NCBI RefSeq assembly: GCF_002222595.2
Contig: NZ_CP022413.2
Location: 2,062,001-2,126,000, forward strand
Direction: 5' to 3'
Source: Blautia hansenii DSM 20583
GTDB taxonomy: Bacteria > Bacillota > Clostridia > Lachnospirales > Lachnospiraceae
DNA length: 64,000 bases
Shown: positions 54,238 through 63,567 of the stretch, piece by piece
How positions within the stretch are numbered: the stretch's first letter is position 1
Layout: each line of letters opens with the position of its first letter
Notes under the pieces: generated by a model
What the model was told of the DNA's origin: nothing
Seen by the model: the letters and a program-made list of their open reading frames with translations, nothing else
Databases searched by the model: none
Program-made: the position numbers and the translations under genes

Positions 54238-55171
54238 TGTTTTCCCTTCTTTCTTCCAGCTTTTCTGTAACTTTCCAAAAATCTTCTACTGTCTGAATGT
54301 TCATTACCGTTACATTTCGATTGATTTTCCTCATAAATCCGCTTAACGTTCTGCCCGGTCCGATTTCCACAAATGTATCTGCACCGTTTTCTATCATAGT
54401 TTCCACGCACTGCTGCCAGCGTACAGGAGAAGATACCTGCTTTACCAAAAGCTTCTTGATTTCTTCTTTTTCTGTAACCATCTGCGCTGTCACATTGGAA
54501 ACATAGGGAATTTTTATCTCTCTCAAAGGAATTTCTTCTAATACCTTGGAAAGCTTTTCTCCTGCGCCTGTAAGCATTTCACAATGGAAAGGACCGGAAA
54601 CCTGTAATGGCAAAATTCTCTTTGCTCCTGCTTCCTTTAACTTTTCAGATGCCTTTGCCACAGCCGCTTCTTCCCCTGTAATCACAATCTGTCCCGGACA
54701 GTTATAATTTGCCACACTGACTATTCCCTGCGTTTCTTCACAAATCATTTCAATCAATTCCGCTTCCATTCCCAAAACCGCTGCCATAGCGCCGCCTTTT
54801 GGAACTGCCTCCTGCATATAAATGCCTCGTTTTCTTACCGTATAAAAGATGTCTTCTAAAGGCATTGCACCTGATGCCAGCAAAGCTCCGTATTCTCCGA
54901 GGCTTAATCCCGCTGTCATATCCGAATAAAATCCTTTTTCCTCCAGTGCCTTTAAAATTGCCGCTTCCACGGCTGTCATGGCAATCTGTGTATATTCTGT
55001 AATTGAAATTTTCTCATTTTCTTCAAAACAAATTTTCTCTAAATCCAGCTTGGAAATTTCTGCTGCTTTTTCTATGGTCTGCCTGCAAATCGGAAATTCT
55101 TCATAAAAATCTTTTCCCATTCCCACATATTGCGCTCCTTGCCCCGGAAAGATAAATGCCAGCTTTCCCAT
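54224..55171 (-). CDS. fabD: Malonyl-CoA:ACP transacylase FabD
   Basis: 315 aa; loads malonyl groups onto [18 protein letters not shown], catalytic Ser in [11 protein letters not shown], His in [10 protein letters not shown]. Preceded by the acpP terminator and a second operator-like palindrome, so it may be controlled separately from acpP. Confidence 0.97.
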   Translation of the reverse strand: MGKLAFIFPGQGAQYVGMGKDFYEEFPICRQTIEKAAEISKLDLEKICFEENEKISITEYTQIAMTAVEAAILKALEEKGFYSDMTAGLSLGEYGALLASGAMPLEDIFYTVRKRGIYMQEAVPKGGAMAAVLGMEAELIEMICEETQGIVSVANYNCPGQIVITGEEAAVAKASEKLKEAGAKRILPLQVSGPFHCEMLTGAGEKLSKVLEEIPLREIKIPYVSNVTAQMVTEKEEIKKLLVKQVSSPVRWQQCVETMIENGADTFVEIGPGRTLSGFMRKINRNVTVMNIQTVEDFWKVTEKLEERRENSVGK

Positions 55172-55196
55172 CGTCTATCTCCTTTGCATTTAAAAT

Positions 55197-55213
55197 ATTT
55201 TGTATATCAAACT
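55197..55213. promoter_or_regulatory. Putative FabT-type operator upstream of fabD
   Basis: ATTTTGTATATCAAACT on the plus strand, an imperfect palindrome nearly identical in layout to the site at 55578-55594. It lies between the acpP terminator and fabD. Confidence 0.45.
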
Positions 55214-55220
55214 ATTTATC

Positions 55221-55271
55221 TAAAAAAATGAGAGTATTACATTCCATGCAAATGATGAGCAACACTCTCAT
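55221..55271 (-). terminator. Terminator or attenuator between acpP and fabD
   Basis: ATGAGAGTGTT pairs with AATACTCTCAT (one G-U pair) around a long loop and is followed by seven T on the minus strand. It would end a short acpP transcript, with the rest of the operon expressed by read-through or from a separate start. Confidence 0.7.
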
Positions 55272-55279
55272 ATATCTTC

Positions 55280-55513
55280 TTATTCTTCTACACCTTTTGT
55301 TTTTAAGTAGTCAATAACAGCTCCCACTGTTGTCAATTCCTGTAATTCCTCAGATGGGATATCTACGGAATATTCATCCTCCAAAGCCATAACCAGTTCA
55401 AATAAATCCAGAGAGTCTGCACCTAAATCTTCCTTAAAAGAAGTTTCGAGCTGAATGCTTTCTGCCTCACAATTTAACTGCTCTGCAATAATTTCTCTCA
55501 TTTTTTCTAACAT
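55280..55513 (-). CDS. acpP: Acyl carrier protein
   Basis: 77 aa, carries growing acyl chains on phosphopantetheine attached to the Ser in GADSLDLFELVMALE. The frame opens at ATG 55522, but that is one base after the GGAG; ATG 55513 gives the usual ACP length and spacing. First gene of the fab cluster, with strong promoter and its own terminator. Confidence 0.96.
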   Translation of the reverse strand: MLEKMREIIAEQLNCEAESIQLETSFKEDLGADSLDLFELVMALEDEYSVDIPSEELQELTTVGAVIDYLKTKGVEE

Positions 55514-55577
55514 AACCTTCATTCTCCTTTTAAAAACTTATTAAATTCCCCTGTAACGGGATTTCTTTCTGTTTAAT

Positions 55578-55594
55578 ATTTTGATGTTCAAAGT
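55578..55594. promoter_or_regulatory. Putative FabT-type operator at the acpP promoter
   Basis: ATTTTGATGTTCAAAGT contains the palindrome TTTGA-TGT-TCAAA. It begins inside the -10 box of the acpP promoter and runs over the start site. FabT (MarR family) boxes, as I recall them, have the form TTTGA-N3-TCAAA. The regulator gene is not in this window. Confidence 0.5.
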
Positions 55595-55620
55595 ATATAT
55601 TCTTTCCCTTTATTTGTCAA
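55592..55620 (-). promoter_or_regulatory. Sigma-A promoter of the fatty-acid synthesis operon
   Basis: Perfect TTGACA (55615-55620) and TATACT (55592-55597), spacer 17, directly after the ftsW-like gene. Confidence 0.85.
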
Positions 55621-55623
55621 CCC

Positions 55624-56805
55624 TTATTTCGCAAATTTTATCTCTCTGGAAACACTGAGGGCAATCCCCATTTCTGCCATCAGGAACATAATGGACGTTC
55701 CTCCATAGCTGAAAAACGGAAGGGTAATACCGGTTGTAGGTATCCAGTTAAGCACAACACAGATATTTAAAATCACCTGTAAGGCAATGTGGATTAAAAT
55801 GCCGCTGACCATCAAAGAGCCGTAAAAATCCGGTGCATTCTGAGCGATAAAAAACAGACGATACAGCATATAGCCAAATAAAAGTAAAACTACCATACCC
55901 CCGAATACGCCAAGCTCCTCACAAATAATAGAGAAAATCATATCATTTTGGGCTTCCGGCACAGGGCCAAGCTTCTGCACACTGTTTCCCAGTCCCTTTC
56001 CGAAAAAGCCGCCGCTTCCGATAGCATAGAGAGCCTGCATAATCTGATAGCCTCCCTCAGAAGAATACTTCTCAGGATTTAGCCATACAAGGACTCTGGC
56101 AAGACGAAAGTTTTCTACATTGTCCATGTCCAGCGTCATCTCGCCCAAGGTGATTTGAAGCATAATCCGAGCCAGAACCACCAGAACTGCCAAAATTCCT
56201 CCCCACATTAAAAACAGACGTTTATTGGGATGCGCAATAAAAATCATAATAACCGTAATACCGGCAATAATCATAGCTGTACTCAGGTTTTCCGTAAGGT
56301 AAAAAGCCGCTGCCGCCAACCCCAGTCCGTAAGCCATCAATTTTAAAAACCCACGTCTTGTGGCAATTTCACGTCCCATTTTCATAATCAGACACGGAAT
56401 AAAGGTAATTGCCGCAATTTTAGCCACCTCTGCCGGCTGAAACTGCAAGGCCTGTATTCCAAAACGAAGCCATCTTCTGGCGCCGTTTACTTCTACGCCC
56501 AAAGGCGTAAATTTTACCATTGCCATTAAAATAATGGATATCCCGTAAATCATTTTACTTACATAGTAAAGTAAATGATAGTCAAACTTTGATAAAAACA
56601 ATGCCGCTAAAATACTTACAATACTGATAATCGTCTGCTTTGTAAAAAAGTTCATATCATTCCCATATTTCACCTGAGCTGTATAAGCGCTGGTGCTGTA
56701 AAGCATGACTAATCCAAAGCAAATCAACAGAATTACCACTGCTACCAGATTAAAATCGTAATATCCGGATTTTGCAGAACGTTTCTTCTTTCTTCTCCCT
56801 GCCAT
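55624..56805 (-). CDS. SEDS-family peptidoglycan glycosyltransferase (FtsW/RodA/SpoVE type)
   Basis: 393 aa with about ten membrane segments. Signature stretches NGARRWLRFG, FQPAEVAKIA, PEAQNDMIFSIICEELG and GITLPFFSYGGTSI define the SEDS family, which polymerises glycan strands with a partner penicillin-binding protein. Whether it serves division, elongation or the spore cannot be told; no PBP gene is adjacent. Follows the phosphodiesterase gene by 13 bases. Confidence 0.92.
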   Translation of the reverse strand: MAGRRKKKRSAKSGYYDFNLVAVVILLICFGLVMLYSTSAYTAQVKYGNDMNFFTKQTIISIVSILAALFLSKFDYHLLYYVSKMIYGISIILMAMVKFTPLGVEVNGARRWLRFGIQALQFQPAEVAKIAAITFIPCLIMKMGREIATRRGFLKLMAYGLGLAAAAFYLTENLSTAMIIAGITVIMIFIAHPNKRLFLMWGGILAVLVVLARIMLQITLGEMTLDMDNVENFRLARVLVWLNPEKYSSEGGYQIMQALYAIGSGGFFGKGLGNSVQKLGPVPEAQNDMIFSIICEELGVFGGMVVLLLFGYMLYRLFFIAQNAPDFYGSLMVSGILIHIALQVILNICVVLNWIPTTGITLPFFSYGGTSIMFLMAEMGIALSVSREIKFAK

Positions 56806-56818
56806 TTATTTCCTCCCA

Positions 56819-58645
56819 CTAAAAACGAAAAGCATACCTCAGCAGCTCCACATATCCGGTACTGCTGCCGCTCTCCCGGTTCTGCACCTTACGCACCATA
56901 ATCGGGTCATCTGTAATAATATTATCCACGCCCATATCCAGCATGCGTTTTGCATCTCCTTTATAATTCACCGTCCACACATGTACTTCTTTACCAAGTG
57001 CATGTGCCTGCGTGACAAATTTTTCATCTACGTAAGTGTGTTTTACGCTGAAAAAATCAGCCGCTTCCATCCCCTGTACACCGCCGTAGGTCATGGTCAT
57101 AATATAACCTGTTCGAATTTCAGGGGCTGTTTTCTTGATTTGTTTCAGGAATTGATAATTCATGGAGGTTACTACACAGTGGTCTTCAAAATGATTTTCT
57201 TTAATTGCACGAACCACCTTATTTACAATCCCCTTATTTTTACCATTATACTTAATCTCGATATTTAAGTCCAGTCTTCCTTTGCAAAATTTCAAAGCCT
57301 CTGTAAATTCCGGTATTTTTTCTCCTCTGAATTTCTTATGAAAGCTGGCTCCCGCATCCAGCTTTTCCACTTGCTTTAAGGTCATGTCCCACACATTTTT
57401 CTTGACTCCGGCTGTTCTTTTCAACGAGTCGTCATGCAGAAGAATAAGCTCGCCGTCTTTTGTTTCCTGCACATCAATTTCAGCATAATCCGCACCGCTG
57501 TCTATGGTATACTGCAAGGCGCTGATGGTATTTTCCGGCGCTTTCCATGCGCCTCCTCTGTGCGCTGTAATTTCCGTATCTGCTGCCAAATGGCTCAGTG
57601 TCGTATCGTGATTGATAACCAAAAAGCCGAAATAAATCCCTTCCAAAAGGACAAATAAAGCAGTAAGAAGACCTGCTGCTTTTCTTCTTCCCAGCTTCGA
57701 ATACCAGAAATACTGCTCCATTTTTTTATAAAAAAGATGTTCCTCCTCGTCCTTGGGCTGTATGTGAAATTTGGTATATACCGTATACACAAAAGCAATG
57801 CTTCCAATCAACTGCACGCCTCCTGCATAAATTCCGAGAGCCATGTTCACATATTCACTGTAAATAAAAATACTGCTGATTTTCACAGCCTCAGGCTTAA
57901 AGAAAAATACACCTGCGGCAAGAATAAGCATCACAACGCTATACGTTATCAGAATAAACAGCAACATAAAAACATGCAGAAAACAAAAATCCAGTAAAAT
58001 TCTTTTCCAATGGGTTCGAAATAATTTCATACCGCTTAGAAATCCCTGCCAGTTCTTTTTCTTTTCTAAAATGCAATAAGGCAATGCAAATACAAACAAA
58101 AAAGAAATCAGAAGCAATACACCTAAAAATCCATAAATCAACATCGGTGATTTTATCTCTTTATAAATCTGTCTTGCCGTAAACTCTAAAATTTGAATAT
58201 AAGAAATTTCTCTTACCAGAAAATACGCTGCGAGAAAAGGACCTGAGCAGGCCGCACACACCAGCCAGCTCACCTTGCTGTGTCGAAAAAAGGAAACGGT
58301 CTTCTTTATTCCCAGAATAAAAAAATCTCCCGCATACAGCTTCTTTTCCTTTGCAGAATACACAAAACCACACAGTAAGGCTGCCACCTCAACAAAGTAA
58401 AAAATCAAAATCACCAAAAATACCAACGCCAGAAAAACAACGGATAAAGGATACTGCAAAAACTCCTTATAATTCTCTGCGGTAAGGTAACTGAACCCTT
58501 GCTGCTTTAAAGAAAAGTCCACGAAAAAGCGCACCAGCTGCATAACCAGAAAAAACGTGGCAGCACGATAGCCTGCCTCAAAAATAAGCAGACTTCTGAT
58601 ATTATATCTGATTGTTTTCCATGTCTGTTTCAAAATTTTTTTCAT
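56819..58645 (-). CDS. Membrane-anchored glycerophosphodiester phosphodiesterase
   Basis: 608 aa. The N-terminal half (to about 350) is a multi-pass domain of the GPDPase membrane type; the C-terminal half is the GDPD catalytic domain with ITAHRGGAWKAPENT, EIDVQETKDGELILLHDD and NIEIKYNGKNKG. It should cleave glycerophosphodiesters or lipid and teichoic-acid derived esters outside or at the membrane. Divergent from yitT. Confidence 0.9.
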   Translation of the reverse strand: MKKILKQTWKTIRYNIRSLLIFEAGYRAATFFLVMQLVRFFVDFSLKQQGFSYLTAENYKEFLQYPLSVVFLALVFLVILIFYFVEVAALLCGFVYSAKEKKLYAGDFFILGIKKTVSFFRHSKVSWLVCAACSGPFLAAYFLVREISYIQILEFTARQIYKEIKSPMLIYGFLGVLLLISFLFVFALPYCILEKKKNWQGFLSGMKLFRTHWKRILLDFCFLHVFMLLFILITYSVVMLILAAGVFFFKPEAVKISSIFIYSEYVNMALGIYAGGVQLIGSIAFVYTVYTKFHIQPKDEEEHLFYKKMEQYFWYSKLGRRKAAGLLTALFVLLEGIYFGFLVINHDTTLSHLAADTEITAHRGGAWKAPENTISALQYTIDSGADYAEIDVQETKDGELILLHDDSLKRTAGVKKNVWDMTLKQVEKLDAGASFHKKFRGEKIPEFTEALKFCKGRLDLNIEIKYNGKNKGIVNKVVRAIKENHFEDHCVVTSMNYQFLKQIKKTAPEIRTGYIMTMTYGGVQGMEAADFFSVKHTYVDEKFVTQAHALGKEVHVWTVNYKGDAKRMLDMGVDNIITDDPIMVRKVQNRESGSSTGYVELLRYAFRF

Positions 58646-58687
58646 GTATCTGACCGCCGTTTCTCATTCATTCGTGCCTTGTTAGTG

Positions 58688-58769
58688 CTTATTCTATCAA
58701 AAAGCTTACGACTTATGCAAGGGAAAGAAAATATCTGTGGATATTTCAAAACTCTTTTGGTAGAATAAG
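58688..58769. repeat. Long inverted repeat upstream of the YitT gene
   Basis: CTTATTCTATCAAAAAG (from 58688) matches CTTTTGGTAGAATAAG (58754-58769) in inverted form with one mismatch, separated by about 50 bases, in the divergent control region between the phosphodiesterase and YitT genes. Confidence 0.5.
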
Positions 58770-58795
58770 ATATAAAAATACAGGAGTCTAAAAAC

Positions 58796-59644
58796 ATGAA
58801 ATCAAAAAATACAATCAAAGATTTTTCTATTATTACTTTAGGAATGTTTATCGTTTCCGCCGCTGTGTATTTTTTCTTAATTCCCAGCGAAATTGTAGTG
58901 GGAAGTATCTCCGGCTTGTCCATGGTACTGTCTCAGCTTTTGGGTATTCCCATTTCCCTGATTACCTTCATTTTAAATGCAGTTCTGCTGGTTATCGGAT
59001 TTATTTTCATCGGAAAGGATTTCGGTGCAAAAACCATTTACACCTCTATGCTGCTGCCGGTTTTCCTCTGGATTTTTGAAATGCTGTTTCCGTTTTCCGG
59101 CTCTCTTACCCAAAATCAGGTGTTTGATTTAGCAGCTTATATTTTAATCATAGCTTTGGGACAGGCGCTTCTGTTTCATGTCAATGCCTCTTCCGGAGGA
59201 CTTGATATCGTTGCCAAAATCATGAATAAATTTATGCACATCGAGCTTGGAAAAGCAGTTACCTTAGCAGGGCTTTTCACTGCAATGACCTCTATTTTTG
59301 TCTATGATGTTTCCACTTTAATCATCAGTATTCTGGGAACTTACGGCAACGGTCTTGCCGTAGATTATTTCATTGACGGCTTTAACAAACGAAAACGTGT
59401 GTGCATTATATGCGATGATTACAAGGACATTCAGGACTACATTTTAAATGATTTGAAACGTGGTGTAACTCTTTATACGGCACAGGGCGCTTACGATGAA
59501 AAGCATCGCACAGAACTGGTTACTATTCTTGCAAAACAGGAATACCGCCTGCTTTTAAACTATCTGCACACAGCACAAAAGCAGGTATTTGTAACGGTTT
59601 CCACTGTAAATGAAGTCATTGGGGAATGGAATAAACACAAGTAA
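58796..59644 (+). CDS. YitT family membrane protein
   Basis: 282 aa: five membrane segments of the YitT domain (N-terminal two thirds; LGMFIVSAAVYFFLIP and HVNASSGGLDIVAKIMN are typical) followed by a soluble DUF2179 domain. The biochemical function of this common Firmicute family is not established. ATG 58796 has ACAGGAG. Convergent with the next gene, 7 bases apart. Confidence 0.9.
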   Translation: MKSKNTIKDFSIITLGMFIVSAAVYFFLIPSEIVVGSISGLSMVLSQLLGIPISLITFILNAVLLVIGFIFIGKDFGAKTIYTSMLLPVFLWIFEMLFPFSGSLTQNQVFDLAAYILIIALGQALLFHVNASSGGLDIVAKIMNKFMHIELGKAVTLAGLFTAMTSIFVYDVSTLIISILGTYGNGLAVDYFIDGFNKRKRVCIICDDYKDIQDYILNDLKRGVTLYTAQGAYDEKHRTELVTILAKQEYRLLLNYLHTAQKQVFVTVSTVNEVIGEWNKHK

Positions 59645-59651
59645 GCTTGCC

Positions 59652-60107
59652 TTACTTCACCCAGAAACTGATGCCGATAGCAGCCAGCAAAATCCATCCT
59701 GCATTTCCTGCTGTTTTGCAGGATAATGTAAGCTTATAAATTATCCAAAAACAAAGAATGACACTGACAATAAAAATAAGAATGTCCAAAACAAGAACAT
59801 GTGTCCCTAAAATCGCCGTATAAAAATAAAAAAATGCCGGTATAGACAACGAACCGATTACAATACCGACAGGCACAGAAGGTACGATACAAGGATACGC
59901 TTCTTTCCATTTCTTTATTAAAAATAACCCATACAACAGGGTTGGGAAAAACAATAATTTTACATGCTCCCATACAGACTCATCTATCGGAAAAAAGATG
60001 GCTGCTATGGGATTTTTTCCCGTCCATTCATAGACAAAATGTGCCAGCGTACCTACAATAACAGAAAATACAATACCTATTCCAATATCTCTTTTCAATG
60101 CTTTCAT
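59652..60107 (-). CDS. DUF6512-like integral membrane protein
   Basis: 151 aa from ATG 60107, preceded by AAAGGGG (an ATG at 60125 lies before that ribosome site). About five membrane segments; IFFPIDESVWEHVKLLFFPTL is the most distinctive stretch and resembles the family DUF6512. No function known. Located after the cotJ genes but separated from them by a stem-loop. Confidence 0.7.
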   Translation of the reverse strand: MKALKRDIGIGIVFSVIVGTLAHFVYEWTGKNPIAAIFFPIDESVWEHVKLLFFPTLLYGLFLIKKWKEAYPCIVPSVPVGIVIGSLSIPAFFYFYTAILGTHVLVLDILIFIVSVILCFWIIYKLTLSCKTAGNAGWILLAAIGISFWVK

Positions 60108-60161
60108 ATAAAACCCCTTTTTCATTATTATATGGAGTTTTTATCCTTCTATTCTATGTAA

Positions 60162-60193
60162 ATACAGCCCCGGTATTTTAACCGAGACTGTAT
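60162..60193 (-). terminator. Stem-loop after cotJC
   Basis: ATACAGCCCCGGT pairs with ACCGAGACTGTAT on a 6-base loop (with G-U pairs on the minus-strand RNA); a short T-run follows. Likely ends the cotJ transcript. Confidence 0.6.
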
Positions 60194-60204
60194 CCAAAAC
60201 CAAA

Positions 60205-60837
60205 TTATCGATTACAATTATCCTTACAGCTTGCTTTACACGGCATATCAAAGCTGGGATTAAAAGCATAGAAGTTTTTAGAGTCCAGTTCCTCCTGCAC
60301 GCATCTTAAAGCTTCACCGAAACGCTGGAAGTGCACAATTTCTCTGGCTCTTAAAAACTTAATCGGCTCAATAATATCCGGATCATCTACCAGACGCAGG
60401 ATATTGTCGTAGGTGGTACGCGCCTTTTGTTCTGCTGCCATGTCTTCAAATAAGTCTGTAATCGGATCGCCTTTTGACTGAAACTCACAGGCATTAAAAG
60501 GAATTCCGCCTGCTGCCTGAGGCCATATTCCTACGGTATGGTCTACATAGTAAGGTGCAAATCCTGATTTTTCGATTTCTTCCATAGACAGGTTTTTGGT
60601 AAGCTGATGCACGATAGTCGAAACCATTTCAAGGTGTGCCAGCTCCTCTGTTGCAATGTCATTTAAAGTCCCCATTGCCACTCTGTTCGGCATAGTAAAT
60701 CTCTGGGAAAGATATCGCATAGATGCTCCCATTTCTCCGTCCGGTCCTCCATACTGGCTCATAATCACCTGAGCAGCTCTGGCATCCGGCTTTTTGATAT
60801 TTACAGGAAACTGTAATCTTTTTTCATAATTCCACAT
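60205..60837 (-). CDS. cotJC: Spore coat protein CotJC, manganese-catalase family
   Basis: 210 aa. Ferritin-like four-helix fold with metal ligands expected in the ELAHLEMVSTIVHQL and EQKARTTYDNI helices; YGGPDGEMGASMRYLSQ is typical. CotJC belongs to the inner spore coat and may remove peroxide. Third gene of cotJABC, 3 bases after cotJB; ribosome site AAGGAGG. Confidence 0.95.
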   Translation of the reverse strand: MWNYEKRLQFPVNIKKPDARAAQVIMSQYGGPDGEMGASMRYLSQRFTMPNRVAMGTLNDIATEELAHLEMVSTIVHQLTKNLSMEEIEKSGFAPYYVDHTVGIWPQAAGGIPFNACEFQSKGDPITDLFEDMAAEQKARTTYDNILRLVDDPDIIEPIKFLRAREIVHFQRFGEALRCVQEELDSKNFYAFNPSFDMPCKASCKDNCNR

Positions 60838-60840
60838 ACC

Positions 60841-61113
60841 TTAGCATCCTCCTTCCCACGGCCACGGCTGCATTACCCATTCCCACCGGCGACTGCAAGT
60901 ATCCTTTGCGGTATCAATGGTCAGCGGTCCGTAGAGTCTTGCATATTCCTGCAATGCTTTTTCCCGCATTTCTGACATTTCTTCATAGTAGGCAAGTGCT
61001 TTTTCATCACAAGGATGGGTATCCAGATATAAGGTAATATCGTTCACCGCAAAGCTCACTTCATTAATCTTTTGCAGAAGTTCTTTTCTTGCATACATAT
61101 CGTTTTTCGTCAT
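60841..61113 (-). CDS. cotJB: Spore coat protein CotJB
   Basis: 90 aa from ATG 61113 (AGAGAGGTG in front). Conserved stretch VSFAVNDITLYLDTHPCDEKA and the tryptophan-rich end WEWVMQPWPWEGGC identify CotJB. Overlaps cotJA by 4 bases. Confidence 0.94.
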   Translation of the reverse strand: MTKNDMYARKELLQKINEVSFAVNDITLYLDTHPCDEKALAYYEEMSEMREKALQEYARLYGPLTIDTAKDTCSRRWEWVMQPWPWEGGC

Positions 61114-61403
61114 CTGCAAACACCTCTCTTTCCACAGAACGGCATACAAAGCTCAGGAAAAATCGTTCCTACCTGAAGCGCTTTTTGCAAGTGAAACGTA
61201 TTGATAAAATTCTGACACGGTACATAAGCCATGGCTAAAGGAAGATGGTCTGCATGTGCATAAACGCCCATATCTTCAATTTTATCACAACAACAGTCGG
61301 ACGCAGTTCTCGGCATACAAGAGGCTTGCGTCGGCATTTCCCTTGGTTTCATTTTACAATTACAAGAGCGGGAAACTCCATAATTCATACGATAATTATC
61401 CAT
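61110..61403 (-). CDS. cotJA: Spore coat associated protein CotJA
   Basis: 97 aa. The C-terminal half (LAMAYVPCQNFINTFHLQKAL, GTIFPELCMPF) is the CotJA family; the N-terminal half is unusually rich in cysteine (SCNCKM, SDCCCDK), which might support cross-linking or metal binding in the coat. ATG 61403 is chosen for its AGGGGTG site; the longer reading from 61475 is rejected. Confidence 0.9.
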   Translation of the reverse strand: MDNYRMNYGVSRSCNCKMKPREMPTQASCMPRTASDCCCDKIEDMGVYAHADHLPLAMAYVPCQNFINTFHLQKALQVGTIFPELCMPFCGKRGVCR

Positions 61404-61495
61404 AATTTCACCCCTATACATAAACAGAAATTTTTCTGTTATGACGTTACAGTAATATTTTATGGAAAAACGCATAAAATGTTCCCCGCTCTTTT

Positions 61496-62677
61496 TTAAC
61501 GCAATGCTTTTTTCAGTTTTTCTATCATTTCATCCACGTGCTCTTTCTCCACAATAAGAGGCGGTACAAGACGCAGTACATTTCCCTGTGCCTGAATGAC
61601 CAGTAATCCTTCCTCCATGGCTTTTGTGCACACTTCTGCTACCGGCTGTTTCAAAACAATCCCCTGTATCAGACCTTTCCCTCTTCTTTCCAAAACACAG
61701 TCCAATTCTTCTGTTAAACTGTCTAATTTATCTTCCAAATAAGGGGTAATTTCTTTTACATGTCCTAAAATATCTTCTTCTTCAAAGATATCGAGAACTG
61801 TTTTTACAGCTTTACATGCTAACGGATTTCCTCCGTAGGTTGCTCCGTGGTCTCCCGGTTTTAAGGAATTTTCCGCTACCTTTTTTGTCACTGCAAAAGC
61901 GCCTACCGGAATACCGCTTCCAATTCCTTTTGCCATTGCAAGAATATCCGGTTTCACTCCGTAGCCCTGCCATGCAAACATAGAACCGCTTCTTCCCATA
62001 CCGCATTGCACTTCATCAAAAATCAACAAAATATCCTTTTCGTCGCAGAGCTTTCGGACTGTTTCCATAAATTCCTGTGTTGCCGGATGAATACCGCCTT
62101 CGCCCTGAATTGGCTCTAAAATAATGGCACAAGTCCTATCTGTAACCAGTTTTTTTACACTTTCAATGTTGTTAAATTCTGCAAAAGACACACCGGGAAC
62201 TAAGGGTTCAAAAGGCGTTCTGTATGCCTCGTGCCCTGTGACAGACAACGCTCCGAAGGTACGTCCGTGAAAAGAATTTTCCATGGCAATAAATTGATAT
62301 TTGCCGGATTTTTTATTATACGCATATCTTCTGGCTGTTTTCAACGCTCCTTCTATGGCTTCAGCGCCGCTGTTTGTAAAAAATATTTTATCCATCTGTG
62401 CGTATTGATTTAATTTTTCGGCAGCCTCGGCACAGTTCTTATGATAATACAGATTGGAGGTATGATAGAGTAAATCAATCTGTTTTTTTAACGCTTTTGC
62501 CAGCTTTTTATTTCCGTATCCCAGCGCAGAAACAGCAAATCCCGCCCCAAAATCCAGATATTTTTTACTGTTTTCGTCATATAAATACATGCCTTCTCCG
62601 TGTTCAAAAGCAATAGGAAAACGATTGTAAATATGAAGTAGATTTTCTTCTGAAGCTTCTATACTTTTATTCATCAT
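61496..62677 (-). CDS. argD: Acetylornithine aminotransferase
   Basis: 393 aa class III PLP aminotransferase of arginine synthesis. [27 protein letters not shown] (PLP Asp), [15 protein letters not shown] (PLP Lys) and [14 protein letters not shown] are diagnostic. ATG 62677 after AAGGAG overlaps the argB stop by 11 bases; ATG 62674 is an equal alternative. Confidence 0.95.
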   Translation of the reverse strand: MMNKSIEASEENLLHIYNRFPIAFEHGEGMYLYDENSKKYLDFGAGFAVSALGYGNKKLAKALKKQIDLLYHTSNLYYHKNCAEAAEKLNQYAQMDKIFFTNSGAEAIEGALKTARRYAYNKKSGKYQFIAMENSFHGRTFGALSVTGHEAYRTPFEPLVPGVSFAEFNNIESVKKLVTDRTCAIILEPIQGEGGIHPATQEFMETVRKLCDEKDILLIFDEVQCGMGRSGSMFAWQGYGVKPDILAMAKGIGSGIPVGAFAVTKKVAENSLKPGDHGATYGGNPLACKAVKTVLDIFEEEDILGHVKEITPYLEDKLDSLTEELDCVLERRGKGLIQGIVLKQPVAEVCTKAMEEGLLVIQAQGNVLRLVPPLIVEKEHVDEMIEKLKKALR

Positions 62678-63563
62678 AATACTTATTTTCTCCTTCCTGC
62701 AAAATGGCAGTTCCAATTCCTTTATTGGTGAAAATCTCCAGCAACAGGCAATGTGGAATACGTCCGTCTAAAATATGCACACGGGAAACTCCGTTCTCAA
62801 TAGCATCAATGCAACTGTGTAATTTCGGGAGCATTCCCCCTCCAATACAGCCTGTTTCCATCAATTTCTCTGCATCTTTTACCCACAATTCAGAAATTAA
62901 AGTAGATGGATCAGAAGGATCTTTATAAACGCCCTCCATATCTGTCAGGAACGCAAGCTTCTCTGCGTGCATTGCTTTTGCAATAGCGCAGGCTGCATCA
63001 TCTGCATTGATATTATAAGTATTCCACTCGTCATCCAGCCCCACCGGACACACAATCGGAAGGAAATCTTTTTCCAAAAGGTCGTATAAAACGCTGCTGT
63101 TTACCTCTTTAATTTCTCCTACAAATCCAATATCCTTTCCATCTGAATACTTCTTTTCTACTTTTAAAAGACCGCCGTCTTTTCCGCTAATTCCAATGGC
63201 ACGGACACCCAGACTTTCCACCAGCTGTACCAGACTTTTATTTACTTTTCCTAAAACCATTTCTGCAATTTCCATGGTTTCCTCATCTGTTACACGAAGA
63301 CCATTGATAAACTGTGGCTCTTTGCCGGTTTTTGCCACCCATTTGCTGATTTCCTTGCCTCCGCCGTGTACTACGATAGGTTTAAATCCAACCAGTTTTA
63401 AAAGAGTTACATCTTCGATTACCTTTCTTTTTAAGGCTTCGTCCGTCATGGCGCTTCCGCCGTATTTTACTACGATAATTTTTCTGTTAAACTTCTGAAT
63501 ATAAGGCAGAGCCTCTACTAAAACCTTTGCTTTTTCAAGATATTTTTCCATATTTTTATTCAT
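62667..63563 (-). CDS. argB: Acetylglutamate kinase
   Basis: 298 aa kinase of arginine synthesis. [21 protein letters not shown], and [20 protein letters not shown] are characteristic. ATG 63563 with ATAGGAG is chosen over the reading from 63605. This length, with the N-terminal helix ([15 protein letters not shown]), is typical of the arginine-inhibited form. Confidence 0.96.
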   Translation of the reverse strand: MNKNMEKYLEKAKVLVEALPYIQKFNRKIIVVKYGGSAMTDEALKRKVIEDVTLLKLVGFKPIVVHGGGKEISKWVAKTGKEPQFINGLRVTDEETMEIAEMVLGKVNKSLVQLVESLGVRAIGISGKDGGLLKVEKKYSDGKDIGFVGEIKEVNSSVLYDLLEKDFLPIVCPVGLDDEWNTYNINADDAACAIAKAMHAEKLAFLTDMEGVYKDPSDPSTLISELWVKDAEKLMETGCIGGGMLPKLHSCIDAIENGVSRVHILDGRIPHCLLLEIFTNKGIGTAILQEGENKYYDE

Positions 63564-63567
63564 CTTC

